This document shows, piece after piece, positions 36,448 through 43,786 of a DNA stretch of 58,416 nucleotides. Source of the DNA: SFEL01 sp963640685. GTDB taxonomy: Bacteria; Bacillota; Clostridia; Christensenellales; CAG-138. The stretch covers positions 1 through 58,416 of the forward strand of contig CAVIAA010000008.1 in the NCBI GenBank assembly GCA_963640685.1. The letters are read 5' to 3'. Each line of letters starts with the position of its first letter. The stretch's first letter is position 1. The translations under genes and the position numbers were made by a program. The notes beneath the pieces are model-generated. The model saw nothing but the letters and a program-made list of their open reading frames with translations, did not search any database and was not told the DNA's origin.

Positions 36448-37398
36448 CTATCCTCCTATCCTGTTCATATCCCGCGCCGATTCCGACCGCTCGCTGCATG
36501 AGAGCGCGCAGTGCTTTTCCGGCTTGTGGGCTATCGCAAGCGCTATGCGCTCCTTCAGCTCGCTTCCGCTGAGCCCCTTTACGGATATCTCCTCGGCGGA
36601 GTGCAGGCAGGGCTTGAGCTTTCCGTCCGCCGTCAGCCGCAGCCTGCTGCAGGCGGGGCAAAAATGCTCGCTCAGCGGGCTTATCAGTCCGACCGTACCT
36701 GCGGCGCCGGGCAGCCTGTAAAGCCGCGCAACCCCGTCCGCACTGGCAGGCACAAGCTCCGGCAGCTGCTTTAATACCGTGTCTGCCGGCAGGTAAGCCC
36801 CCTCATCAAAGGGAACGGCGCGGCCTATCGGCATAAGCTCAATGAACCGCACCTGATACGGCCTATTCAGCGTCAGCTCGGCAAGGCTGCGTATTTCGTC
36901 GTCGTTAAAGCCGCCTATGAGCACCGCGTTTAGCTTTATGCCGGTAAAGCCGGCTTCCTCCGCCGCTGCAATGCCGCGCAGCGCATCGCTAAGGCTGCCG
37001 CCGCGAGTCATTTTGCGGTATTTATCCGGATCCAGCGTATCGAGGCTTATGTTCAGCCGCATGAGCCCCGCCGCCTTTAGCTCCGCCGCGAGACCGGGCA
37101 ACAGCGTTCCGTTGGTGGTCATTGCAAGGTCGCGTATGCCGTCTATTTTGCTAAGCTGTTTACACAGCTCTGCAACGCCGCGGCGAACCAGCGGCTCGCC
37201 GCCGGTCAGGCGTATTTTAGTAAAGCCCAGCTCGGATGCCGCCCTGGCAACACCATATATCTCCTCAAGACTGAGCATATCATCGTGCCCTTTTTTACAT
37301 ATGCCCTCACCGGGCATGCAGTAGCGGCAGCGCAGGTTGCACCTGTCCGTAAGGGATATTCTAAGGTAATTTATTTCCCGTCCATAGCCGTCAGTCAT
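36448..37398 (-). CDS. moaA: GTP 3',8-cyclase (radical SAM)
   Basis: MoaA (316 aa) is a radical SAM enzyme that converts GTP to the cyclised pterin precursor. It has the N-terminal cluster CNLRCRYC (Cys20, Cys24, Cys27), RLTGGEPL, and a C-terminal cluster at CPACSRLRLTADGKLKPC. It ends in the typical Gly-Gly. It heads a four-gene minus-strand operon and is transcribed away from the MoeA-like/modABC genes. Confidence 0.96.
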   Translation of the reverse strand: MTDGYGREINYLRISLTDRCNLRCRYCMPGEGICKKGHDDMLSLEEIYGVARAASELGFTKIRLTGGEPLVRRGVAELCKQLSKIDGIRDLAMTTNGTLLPGLAAELKAAGLMRLNISLDTLDPDKYRKMTRGGSLSDALRGIAAAEEAGFTGIKLNAVLIGGFNDDEIRSLAELTLNRPYQVRFIELMPIGRAVPFDEGAYLPADTVLKQLPELVPASADGVARLYRLPGAAGTVGLISPLSEHFCPACSRLRLTADGKLKPCLHSAEEISVKGLSGSELKERIALAIAHKPEKHCALSCSERSESARDMNRIGG

Positions 37399-37434
37399 TA
37401 TGCCGCCTCTTTTTTAATAAGGATATCATACGGT

Positions 37435-37463
37435 ATTTTAGCATGGCCAGCGCCGATGCACAA
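37435..37463 (-). promoter_or_regulatory. moaA operon promoter
   Basis: On the minus strand, TTGTGC (37463-37458), 17-base spacer, TAAAAT (37440-37435). It touches the first operator-like repeat. Confidence 0.65.
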
Positions 37464-37537
37464 TCGTTATACTTGCTAAAATATAAAGAGTGGTTTATAA
37501 TATAACAAAAGCGTTATTCTTGCTTAAAAATAACGCT
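37463..37537. promoter_or_regulatory. Direct-repeat operator candidate in the divergent Mo promoter region
   Basis: TCGTTATACTTGCTAAAA (37464-37481) recurs as GCGTTATTCTTGCTTAAAA (37511-37529). Each is followed by a sequence that makes it part of an inverted repeat: ATCGTTATA/TATAAAGAG for the first, imperfect, and AGCGTTATT/AATAACGCT for the second, perfect over 9 bp. The first covers the -35 box of the MoeA-like gene and abuts that of moaA. The second lies just after the transcription start. The CGTTAT...ATAACG core recalls ModE-type sites, but that is inference. Confidence 0.55.
37473..37501 (+). promoter_or_regulatory. Promoter of the MoeA-like gene
   Basis: TTGCTA (37473-37478), 17-base spacer, TATAAT (37496-37501). 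The transcript would begin near 37508, at the left edge of a 9-bp hairpin. Confidence 0.75.
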
Positions 37538-37554
37538 GCTGCGGAGGGACTTAA

Positions 37555-38580
37555 ATGAAGCTGATAAGGACAGAGGACGCGGTAGGTCATGTGCTTTGCC
37601 ATGACATAACCCAGATAATAAAGGGCGTAACAAAGGACGCGGTGTTCTGCAAGGGGCATATAGTGCGCGAGGAGGATATACCCGTGCTGCTGAGCGTTGG
37701 CAAGGAGCACCTGTATGTATGGGAGACGGACGAAAACACGCTGCACGAAAACGACGCGGCGGAGATACTTCGCGATATATGCATGGGGGATAATATGCGC
37801 CCGACGGCGCCCAAGGAGGGCAAGATAGAGCTCATCGCAGAGAAGGACGGGCTTTTTATTGCGGACGTAGAGCGGCTTAGGGCGGTGAACTCCCTTGGGC
37901 GGATGATGATAGCGACCCGCCCCTCCGGCTTCACCGTTAAGGCGGGGGACAAGCTGTGCGGAACCCGCATAATACCGCTGGTAATAGAAAAGCAGACGAT
38001 GGAGCAGGCAAGGGCTGCGGCGGGGGATAAGCCCATACTGCGCCTGCTGCCGCTGCGCCGGCTGAAGTACGGCGTCGTTGCAACTGGGAGCGAGGTAAGG
38101 AAGGGGCTTATAAAGGACACCTTCACGCCGGTGATCGACGAAAAGCTGGGCGAATACGGCTGCCAAATGATAGCCGCCGAAACGCCGGGCGACGACACGG
38201 ACGCGATAACCGCCGCGATAGGCGAAATGATAGCCAAAGGGGCGGAGATGGTTATATGCACCGGCGGGATGAGCGTTGACCCGGACGACCGCACCCCGCT
38301 TGCAATACGCAATACCGGCGCAAGGGTGGTTTCCTACGGTGCGCCCGCGCTGCCCGGAGCCATGTTCATGCTGGCATACGATAAGAGCGGTATACCGATA
38401 TGCGGCCTGCCCGGCTGCGTTATGTATGCAAGACGTACGATATTCGATATAGTGCTGCCGTATCTGCTCGCGGGTGAGCCGGTAACGGAAAAAATGCTGA
38501 GCGGCCTCGGAAACGGCGGACTCTGCCTCAACTGCGAGGTCTGCCGTTACCCGAACTGCGGCTTTGGCAAGGGAATATAA
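37555..38580 (+). CDS. MoeA-like molybdopterin-binding protein with Cys-rich tail
   Basis: A 341-aa protein with a central MoCF domain: VVATGSEVRKG, CTGGMSVDPDD, GAPALPGAMFMLAY and GLPGCVMY. Relatives insert molybdate into adenylylated molybdopterin or bind the cofactor. It is shorter than classical MoeA (about 400 aa) and lacks its full N-terminal domains. The end carries four cysteines in C-x2-C-x2-C-x4-C spacing (CLNCEVCRYPNCGFGKG), which could bind a metal. GCGGAGGGACTTAA precedes the ATG. It is first in the plus-strand unit that leads to modABC. Confidence 0.88.
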   Translation: MKLIRTEDAVGHVLCHDITQIIKGVTKDAVFCKGHIVREEDIPVLLSVGKEHLYVWETDENTLHENDAAEILRDICMGDNMRPTAPKEGKIELIAEKDGLFIADVERLRAVNSLGRMMIATRPSGFTVKAGDKLCGTRIIPLVIEKQTMEQARAAAGDKPILRLLPLRRLKYGVVATGSEVRKGLIKDTFTPVIDEKLGEYGCQMIAAETPGDDTDAITAAIGEMIAKGAEMVICTGGMSVDPDDRTPLAIRNTGARVVSYGAPALPGAMFMLAYDKSGIPICGLPGCVMYARRTIFDIVLPYLLAGEPVTEKMLSGLGNGGLCLNCEVCRYPNCGFGKGI

Positions 38581-38645
38581 AATGCGATACTTACGCGACT
38601 GCGTTTGTATATAAACAGTTCAAACAAAAAAGGAGAAAAAGACAA

Positions 38646-39536
38646 ATGAAGAAGCTTGTAGCAATGCTGCTGGCAGCCGTTATGGTAATCGGCATGACCG
38701 CCTGCGCCGCCCCTGCGGCAGAAACCGCCCCCGCTGAGGAGACCGCAGCGACCGAAGAAGCCGCCGCGACCGAGGAGACCGCCGCGACCGAAGCCGAGCC
38801 CGTTGAGCTCATCGTATTCGCTGCCGCCTCCATGACCGAAACGCTGACCCAGATATCCGATATGTATAAGGAAGTTGCCCCCAATGTGACCCTTATCTAC
38901 AATTTCGATTCCTCCGGCACGCTCAAGACCCAGATCCAGGAGGGCGCGGAGTGCGACCTGTTCATTTCCGCCGGTCAGAAGCAGATGAACCAGCTGGATA
39001 TCACCGCCGACCCCGAGGTCAACACGGAGCAGCTGGACTTCGTGCTGGAAGGCACCCGCATCAACCTGCTTGAGAACAAGGTAACCCTCTGCACCCCCGA
39101 GGGCAACCCCAAGGATATAAAGAGCTTTGACGACCTCGCCGAAAAGCTCAAGGCCGGCGAAGTGCTCATGGCTATGGGCAACAGCGATGTGCCTGTCGGC
39201 CAGTACACCCAGAAGATACTCGCCTACTACGGCCTCGACGAGGAGCAGCTCGCCAAGGACGGCGTTATCACCTACGGCACAAACGTTAAGGAAGTTACCA
39301 CACAGATAACCGAAGCCTCCGTGGACTGCGGTGTTGTGTACTGCACCGATGCCTTCAGCGCCGGCCTCACCCCCGTTGACTACGCCACAAAGGAAATGTG
39401 CGGTCAGGTCATCTACCCCGCCGCCGTATTGAATATCAGCAAGAATCAGGAGGCTGCCAAGGAGTTCCTGGCATACCTCCAGACCGACGACGCCATGAAG
39501 GTATTTGAGGGCGTCGGCTTCGCGCCCGCCGCATAA
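38646..39536 (+). CDS. modA: Molybdate-binding lipoprotein
   Basis: ModA (296 aa) binds molybdate or tungstate outside the cell. It begins with a lipoprotein signal (MKKLVAMLLAAVMVIGMTAC, Cys20 lipidated), then an Ala/Glu/Thr-repeat linker (about 21-48), then LIVFAAASMTETLTQI, FDSSGTLKTQI and GNSDVPVGQY, as in ModA proteins. AAAGGAGAAAAAGACAA precedes the ATG. A strong hairpin separates it from modB. Confidence 0.94.
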   Translation: MKKLVAMLLAAVMVIGMTACAAPAAETAPAEETAATEEAAATEETAATEAEPVELIVFAAASMTETLTQISDMYKEVAPNVTLIYNFDSSGTLKTQIQEGAECDLFISAGQKQMNQLDITADPEVNTEQLDFVLEGTRINLLENKVTLCTPEGNPKDIKSFDDLAEKLKAGEVLMAMGNSDVPVGQYTQKILAYYGLDEEQLAKDGVITYGTNVKEVTTQITEASVDCGVVYCTDAFSAGLTPVDYATKEMCGQVIYPAAVLNISKNQEAAKEFLAYLQTDDAMKVFEGVGFAPAA

Positions 39537-39558
39537 GCCGCAGCAAAGAAAAACCTTG

Positions 39559-39596
39559 CTTCGCGGGGGATTTTGACCCCGCGAAGATTTTTATTT
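39559..39596 (+). terminator. Attenuator between modA and modB
   Basis: CTTCGCGGGG (39559-39568) and CCCCGCGAAG (39577-39586) form a perfect 10-bp stem followed by ATTTTTATTT. It probably lets modA be made in excess over modBC. Confidence 0.85.
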
Positions 39597-39615
39597 AAGA
39601 AAACGGAGGACGCCG

Positions 39616-40281
39616 ATGGACTGGTATCCGCTTTACAATTCACTCAGAATAGCCGCGATAAGCTGTGTGCTGGTGTTTTTTACCGGCATTTTTGCGGCGT
39701 ATTATGTAGCGAGGCTGCCACGCGCGCAAAAGGGCATACTGGATGTGATACTGACGCTGCCGATGGTGCTGCCGCCAACCGTCGTCGGTTATTTTATACT
39801 GCTGGTTTTCGGGGCAAAGAGGCCGCTCGGCATATTCCTTGCCAGATATGGCATAAAGTTCGTAATGACATGGTACGGCGGGATACTCGCCGCCGCGGTC
39901 GTCGCCTTTCCGCTCATGTACAGAACGGCGCGCGGCGCATTCGAGAGCTTTGACGAAACGCTGGCCTACGCCGGCAAGACGCTCGGCCTTTCAAACAGCT
40001 ATATATTCTGGCGGATAAGGATGCCGTACTGCCGTCAGGGCATACTGGCGGGCACGGTGCTTGCCTTTGCGCGTGCGCTGGGCGAGTATGGCGCAACGAG
40101 CATGCTCATAGGCTATACCCCGGGGCGTACCGCGACGATATCCACCACGGTATACCAGCTTTGGCGCACCAACGACGAGGCCGGCGCATTCTTCTGGGTG
40201 ATGGTGAACCTTGCGATATCCGCCGCGGTTCTGCTTACGGTGAACATGCTGGAGCGCAAGGCGAAGGGAGGCAGAGCATGA
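39616..40281 (+). CDS. modB: Molybdate ABC transporter permease
   Basis: ModB (221 aa) has five to six membrane helices. The ABC-contact loop is EYAGKTLGLSNSYIFWRIRMP-like (LAYAGKTLGLSNSYIFWRI), and FARALGEYGATSML is a molybdate permease hallmark. It forms the channel of the ModABC importer. CGGAGGACGCCG precedes the ATG. The last four bases overlap the modC start. Confidence 0.94.
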   Translation: MDWYPLYNSLRIAAISCVLVFFTGIFAAYYVARLPRAQKGILDVILTLPMVLPPTVVGYFILLVFGAKRPLGIFLARYGIKFVMTWYGGILAAAVVAFPLMYRTARGAFESFDETLAYAGKTLGLSNSYIFWRIRMPYCRQGILAGTVLAFARALGEYGATSMLIGYTPGRTATISTTVYQLWRTNDEAGAFFWVMVNLAISAAVLLTVNMLERKAKGGRA

Positions 40282-41321
40282 GCCTTATAGTTGACATACG
40301 CAAAAAGCTGGGCAGCTTTTGCCTCAGCTCCGCGCTGGAGGCGGAGCGCGGGGTGACCGGCATACTCGGCCCCTCCGGCTGCGGAAAGAGCATGACCCTC
40401 AAATGCATCGCCGGCATTGAAAGGCCGGACAGCGGGCATATAGAGCTGGACGGGACGGTGCTGTACGACAGCGAGCGCGGGATAGACCTGCCGCCGCAGC
40501 AGAGGCGGGTAGGATATCTTTTCCAGAGCTATGCGCTGTTTCCGAACATGACGCTTATGCAGAACATGCTTTGCGGGCTGAGGAACCGCAGCGACGCAAA
40601 GGAGCCGCAGCGCGAGGCTATGGAGATGATAGCCGCAATGGGGCTGGAGGGTCTGGAAAAGCACAGGCCGTATCAGCTCTCCGGCGGGCAGCAGCAGCGC
40701 GCGGCGCTCGGGCGCATACTCATAAACAGGCCGAACCTCCTGATGCTGGACGAGCCGTTTTCCGCGCTCGATGCGTACCTGCGCGAGCGGCTGCAAAGGG
40801 ATATGCAGGAGTTCATAAAGGACTATGGCGGCCCGGTGCTCATGGTAACGCACAGCAGGGACGAGGCATACCGGCTCTGCGGCAGCATAGCCGTCATGGA
40901 AAAGGGCAGCCTTGCCCGGCCGCGCAAAACCGCCGAGCTCTTTGACAACCCGCGCACGCTTGCCGCAGCCAAGCTCACCGGCTGCAAGAATATATCCCAC
41001 GCAAGGCGTATAGGGGCGCACGAGCTTTACGCCGAGGACTGGGGTATTTCGCTCACAACGGCGAAAGAGCTTGAGGAGAGCCTGAGCGGCGTTGCGGTTC
41101 GCTCGCACGACATACGGGCGGACGAGGCGCAGAACAGGCACCGCATAGCCTGTACCGACGTCATTGAGGATCCGTTTGAGCTGACGCGGCTGTTTTTCTT
41201 CGCTGGGCATGGGGACGCGGAAAACGCGCTATGGATGAAGCTCCCCAAGGAGCCTGAAAGCGCGGCGCCTACGGAAATAGGCATTGCGCCGGACAAGGTG
41301 CTGCCGCTTTACGGCGAATAA
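40278..41321 (+). CDS. modC: Molybdate ABC transporter ATPase
   Basis: The 347-aa ATPase has Walker A GPSGCGKS, Q-loop LFQSYALFPNMT, signature LSGGQQQRAALGR and Walker B LLMLDEPFSALDAY. A C-terminal regulatory extension of about 120 aa follows, with weak resemblance to a molybdate-binding domain. An ATGA overlap with modB and GGGAGGCAGAGC upstream fix the start. It energises molybdate import. Confidence 0.93.
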   Translation: MSLIVDIRKKLGSFCLSSALEAERGVTGILGPSGCGKSMTLKCIAGIERPDSGHIELDGTVLYDSERGIDLPPQQRRVGYLFQSYALFPNMTLMQNMLCGLRNRSDAKEPQREAMEMIAAMGLEGLEKHRPYQLSGGQQQRAALGRILINRPNLLMLDEPFSALDAYLRERLQRDMQEFIKDYGGPVLMVTHSRDEAYRLCGSIAVMEKGSLARPRKTAELFDNPRTLAAAKLTGCKNISHARRIGAHELYAEDWGISLTTAKELEESLSGVAVRSHDIRADEAQNRHRIACTDVIEDPFELTRLFFFAGHGDAENALWMKLPKEPESAAPTEIGIAPDKVLPLYGE

Positions 41322-41337
41322 AATACGCTGATACAAA

Positions 41338-41515
41338 CAAAAAGAACAAAGACCCGGTGGACTAGGCCGGGTCTTTATTCTTTAGGGGGAGAAATCTTAT
41401 GGATGGAGTTATTATCTCACAGCGGTCTTCCCTGCTGCGAGTATTATGATACAGCATGATTGCGGCGGAAAAATGCATAATTCATGTACAGTGGGTAAAG
41501 TAACTATTAACAAAC
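41338..41515 (+). repeat. Tandem element, unit A (hairpin plus peptide segment)
   Basis: The unit runs through an A-rich stretch, the hairpin AAAGACCCGG/CCGGGTCTTT (41348-41376), CTTTAGGGGGAGAAATC, then ATGGATGGAGTT (from 41399) and a terminal AAAGTAACTATTAA segment. It repeats about 200 bases downstream as unit B. The first frame from 41399 encodes MDGVIISQRSSLLRVL and stops in an ATGA overlap. A second frame from 41446 encodes MIQHDCGGKMHNSCTVGKV, matching the second half of the unit B peptide. Unit A is thus frame-split compared with B (59 against 57 bases before the Cys codon triplet). Confidence 0.75.
41348..41376 (+). terminator. modC terminator, also the hairpin of repeat unit A
   Basis: AAAGACCCGG (41348-41357) and CCGGGTCTTT (41367-41376) form a 10-bp stem followed by ATTCTTT. 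It is the likely end of the modABC transcript and also the first part of repeat unit A. Confidence 0.8.
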
Positions 41516-41531
41516 CGTGTACGCCAAAAAG

Positions 41532-41709
41532 CGGCAAAAAAAAGCAAAGAGCCGGTAAAACCGGCTCTCTGCCTCTTAGGGGGAGAAATCTTTATGGATG
41601 GAGTTACTATCTGCAAGTTCTTTCCTTCTGTGATTGTTATATTACCAGCAAATTGTGGCAAGAAAATGCAGAGCGGGTGTCTATTCGGCAAAGTAAATAT
41701 TAAAAAAGC
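41532..41709 (+). repeat. Tandem element, unit B (hairpin plus peptide segment)
   Basis: This second copy has the hairpin AGAGCCGGT/ACCGGCTCT (41548-41568), CTTAGGGGGAGAAATC, ATGGATGGAGTT (from 41594) and ends AAAGTAAATATTAAAAAA. The block around the start codon is almost identical to unit A, while the middle has drifted. The stem changed in sequence but kept pairing, a sign that structure matters. Confidence 0.75.
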
Positions 41710-41713
41710 ATGA
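41594..41713 (+). CDS. 39-aa Cys-containing peptide in repeat unit B
   Basis: The frame starts at the conserved ATG after AGGGGGAGAAATC and encodes a short hydrophobic stretch (FFPSVIVILP) and then NCGKKMQSGCLFGKVNIKK. Unit A encodes DCGGKMHNSCTVGKVTINK at the same place. Both cysteines, Lys-Met and Gly-Lys-Val are kept, partly through synonymous codon changes (TGC/TGT, GGT/GGC). This suggests selection on the peptide. No known family is recognised. Confidence 0.4.
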   Translation: MDGVTICKFFPSVIVILPANCGKKMQSGCLFGKVNIKKA

Positions 41714-41732
41714 AAACGGGCTTTTTTGCCTG

Positions 41733-42089
41733 TCAGCTGGTGAAAAGCGCCTTTTTTATACTCCCTGCGAGCAGCTTTGGCGAGCTGCCGCAAACCTCTT
41801 TCCCGCCGACCTTTGCTGCAAGCGCTGCATCGCCGAGCACCGCTGCCGGGAAGCCCGCAAGCAGCCTGTCGCGGTATTCTGCGGCTTGGGCGAGGAACAG
41901 CGCGGCGTTCTCGACCTGAATGAGCCGCAGCGCAATTCCCTGCACCGCAAGGAACATTGCCGCCCCCCTTGCAAGCTCGGCCATGCCCGGCGGGAAGAGC
42001 AGCGCGCCGTCTCTTAGGCCATTGTGCGGGTCGGCGAGTATATACGCTCCCCTTTGCATATCCTCCCTTGGCGTAACGTAGCAGCCCAT
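41733..42089 (-). CDS. Uncharacterised 118-aa protein
   Basis: The ATG at 42089 is preceded by GAGGAGGTAAAC, an excellent ribosome-binding site, and the gene lies directly after the gdhA terminator on the same strand. The product begins MGCYVTPREDMQRGAYIL, has an Ala/Leu-rich helical middle (about 35-75) and ends SPKLLAGSIKKALFTS. It has no signal peptide or obvious domain, and I do not recognise it. AAAAAAGC/GCTTTTTT near 41702-41727 could act as its terminator. Confidence 0.65.
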   Translation of the reverse strand: MGCYVTPREDMQRGAYILADPHNGLRDGALLFPPGMAELARGAAMFLAVQGIALRLIQVENAALFLAQAAEYRDRLLAGFPAAVLGDAALAAKVGGKEVCGSSPKLLAGSIKKALFTS

Positions 42090-42101
42090 GTTTACCTCCT
42101 C

Positions 42102-42134
42102 AAAAAAACGACCCCGCTTTTTACGGCGGGGTCG
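42102..42134 (-). terminator. gdhA terminator
   Basis: CGACCCCGC (42109-42117) and GCGGGGTCG (42126-42134) form a 9-bp stem. The seven A at 42102-42108 read as T on the minus strand. Confidence 0.92.
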
Positions 42135-42161
42135 AAGGGGTTGCTTTTAAGCTGTCTTAAA

Positions 42162-43508
42162 TCAGACAAGACCCTGAGCCATCATGGCGTCAGCAACCTT
42201 CTTGAAGCCGGCGATGTTTGCGCCCGCTACGAGGTTGTAGCCAAGACCGCACTCCTCGGCAGCCTGAGCGGAGGCAGCGTGGATGTTGGTCATGATGTGA
42301 TGGAGCTGGGTGTCAACTTCCTCAGCCTTCCAAGCGAGACGCTCGGCGTTCTGGCTCATTTCCAGACCGGAGGTGGCTACGCCGCCCGCGTTAACGGCCT
42401 TGGAGGGAGCAACGGTCAGACCCTTGTCCATGAGGAAGTACAGAGCCTCGTTGGTGGTGGGCATGTTGGCAACCTCGATGTAGTACTTGGTGCCGTTGGC
42501 AAGGATCTGCTCAGCCTCGGGCATGCCGATTTCGTTCTGATATGCGGCGGGCATGCAGATATCGCCCTTTACTTCCCAGGACTTCTTGCCGGGGACGAAC
42601 TTTACGCCGAACTTATCGGCATAGTCCTGAGCCTTGTTGCGGCCGGAGGCGCGCATCTCGAGCATGTAGTCCAGCTTTTCCTTGGTGCAGATGCCATCGG
42701 GATCGTAGCAGTAGCCATCGGGGCCGGAGAGGGTGACGACCTTTGCGCCGAGCTGAGCAGCCTTGGTGGCGATGCCCCAAGCGACGTTGCCGAAGCCGGA
42801 CATTATGATGGTCTTGCCCTCGATGCTGTCATGCTCATGCTTGAGCACTTCGCATACATAGTAGATAGCGCCGAAGCCGGTAGCCTCGGGACGGATCAGG
42901 GAGCCGCCGTAGCTGAGACCCTTGCCGGTGAGAACGCCGTTCTCATAAGCGCCGCGAATGCGCTTATACTGGCCGAACAGATAGCCGATCTCGCGGCCGC
43001 CTACGCCGATATCGCCGGCGGGAACGTCAACGCTGGGACCGATGTGACGCTGGAGCTCGGTCATGAAGGCCTGGCAGAAACGCATGATCTCTGCATCGCT
43101 CTTGCCGTTGGGGTCAAAGTCGGAGCCGCCCTTGCCGCCGCCCATGGGCAGGGAGGTCAGGCTGTTCTTGAAGGTCTGCTCGAAGCCAAGGAACTTCATA
43201 ACGGACAGATTTACGTGGGAAGCGAAGCGCAGACCGCCCTTGTAGGGGCCGATGGCGCTGTTGAACTGTACGCGGTAGCCGCGGTTTACGTTTACCTTAC
43301 CGGCATCGTCTACCCAAACAACGCGGAACTCGACAGTGCGCTCAGGCTCTACGAGGCGCTCGAGAAGGGCTGCCTTCTCGTATTCGGGGTGCTGCTCGAT
43401 AACGGTCTCAAGAGAACGCAGAACCTCTTCTACGGTCTGGATGAATTCCTTCTCGTTACCGTCGCGCTTTTTGCACTTTTCGATCACGGATTCGATGTAA
43501 GCGTTCAT
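42162..43508 (-). CDS. gdhA: Glutamate dehydrogenase (hexameric, anabolic type)
   Basis: The 448-aa enzyme reductively aminates 2-oxoglutarate. It shows KGGLRFASHVNLSVMKFLGF, the substrate-lysine motif PMGGGKGGSDFDPNGKSD, and a Rossmann GFGNVAWG segment. Length and sequence fit the NADP-linked, ammonium-assimilating class. It uses ATC for isoleucine (4 of 4 in the first 40 codons), unlike most neighbours, a sign of high expression. Its own TTGACA promoter and terminator make it monocistronic; glnN lies upstream on the same strand. Confidence 0.96.
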   Translation of the reverse strand: MNAYIESVIEKCKKRDGNEKEFIQTVEEVLRSLETVIEQHPEYEKAALLERLVEPERTVEFRVVWVDDAGKVNVNRGYRVQFNSAIGPYKGGLRFASHVNLSVMKFLGFEQTFKNSLTSLPMGGGKGGSDFDPNGKSDAEIMRFCQAFMTELQRHIGPSVDVPAGDIGVGGREIGYLFGQYKRIRGAYENGVLTGKGLSYGGSLIRPEATGFGAIYYVCEVLKHEHDSIEGKTIIMSGFGNVAWGIATKAAQLGAKVVTLSGPDGYCYDPDGICTKEKLDYMLEMRASGRNKAQDYADKFGVKFVPGKKSWEVKGDICMPAAYQNEIGMPEAEQILANGTKYYIEVANMPTTNEALYFLMDKGLTVAPSKAVNAGGVATSGLEMSQNAERLAWKAEEVDTQLHHIMTNIHAASAQAAEECGLGYNLVAGANIAGFKKVADAMMAQGLV

Positions 43509-43629
43509 TTAATTGTTACCTCCACGATTTATTAAATATTGCTTATTGCCCTGTGCTCGGACACAGGGAAACTTAATGTTACAAAATGAACACAATTAAA
43601 CCGGCGGAAGTACTCTTTCGCCTGCCCTT

Positions 43630-43658
43630 ATGATAATTCCGAAATCCGCGAATGTCAA
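43630..43658 (-). promoter_or_regulatory. gdhA promoter
   Basis: On the minus strand, consensus TTGACA (43658-43653), 17-base spacer, TATCAT (43635-43630). The leader to the ATG at 43508 is about 115 bases and A/T-rich. Confidence 0.85.
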
Positions 43659-43732
43659 CAATATTAAGTAATAAATAGGGGGGAATTATGCAAAAATAAT
43701 TAGCTTTTGACGTTAAAAAAATCACAAACAAA

Positions 43733-43768
43733 CAAAAGAAAAGGGCGCCCTTCAGCGGGAAGGGCGCC
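43733..43768 (-). terminator. glnN terminator
   Basis: GGCGCCCTTC (43744-43753) and GAAGGGCGCC (43759-43768) form a perfect 10-bp stem; the A-rich stretch to the left gives TTTTCTTTTG on the minus strand. Confidence 0.85.
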
Positions 43769-43786
43769 GCGAGCCGAGACCCGGCC

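Noticed and set aside
42024..43535. 503-aa open frame antisense to gdhA
   Set aside because: It is a mirror of the gdhA codon pattern, has no ribosome-binding site or domain, and gdhA itself is certain.
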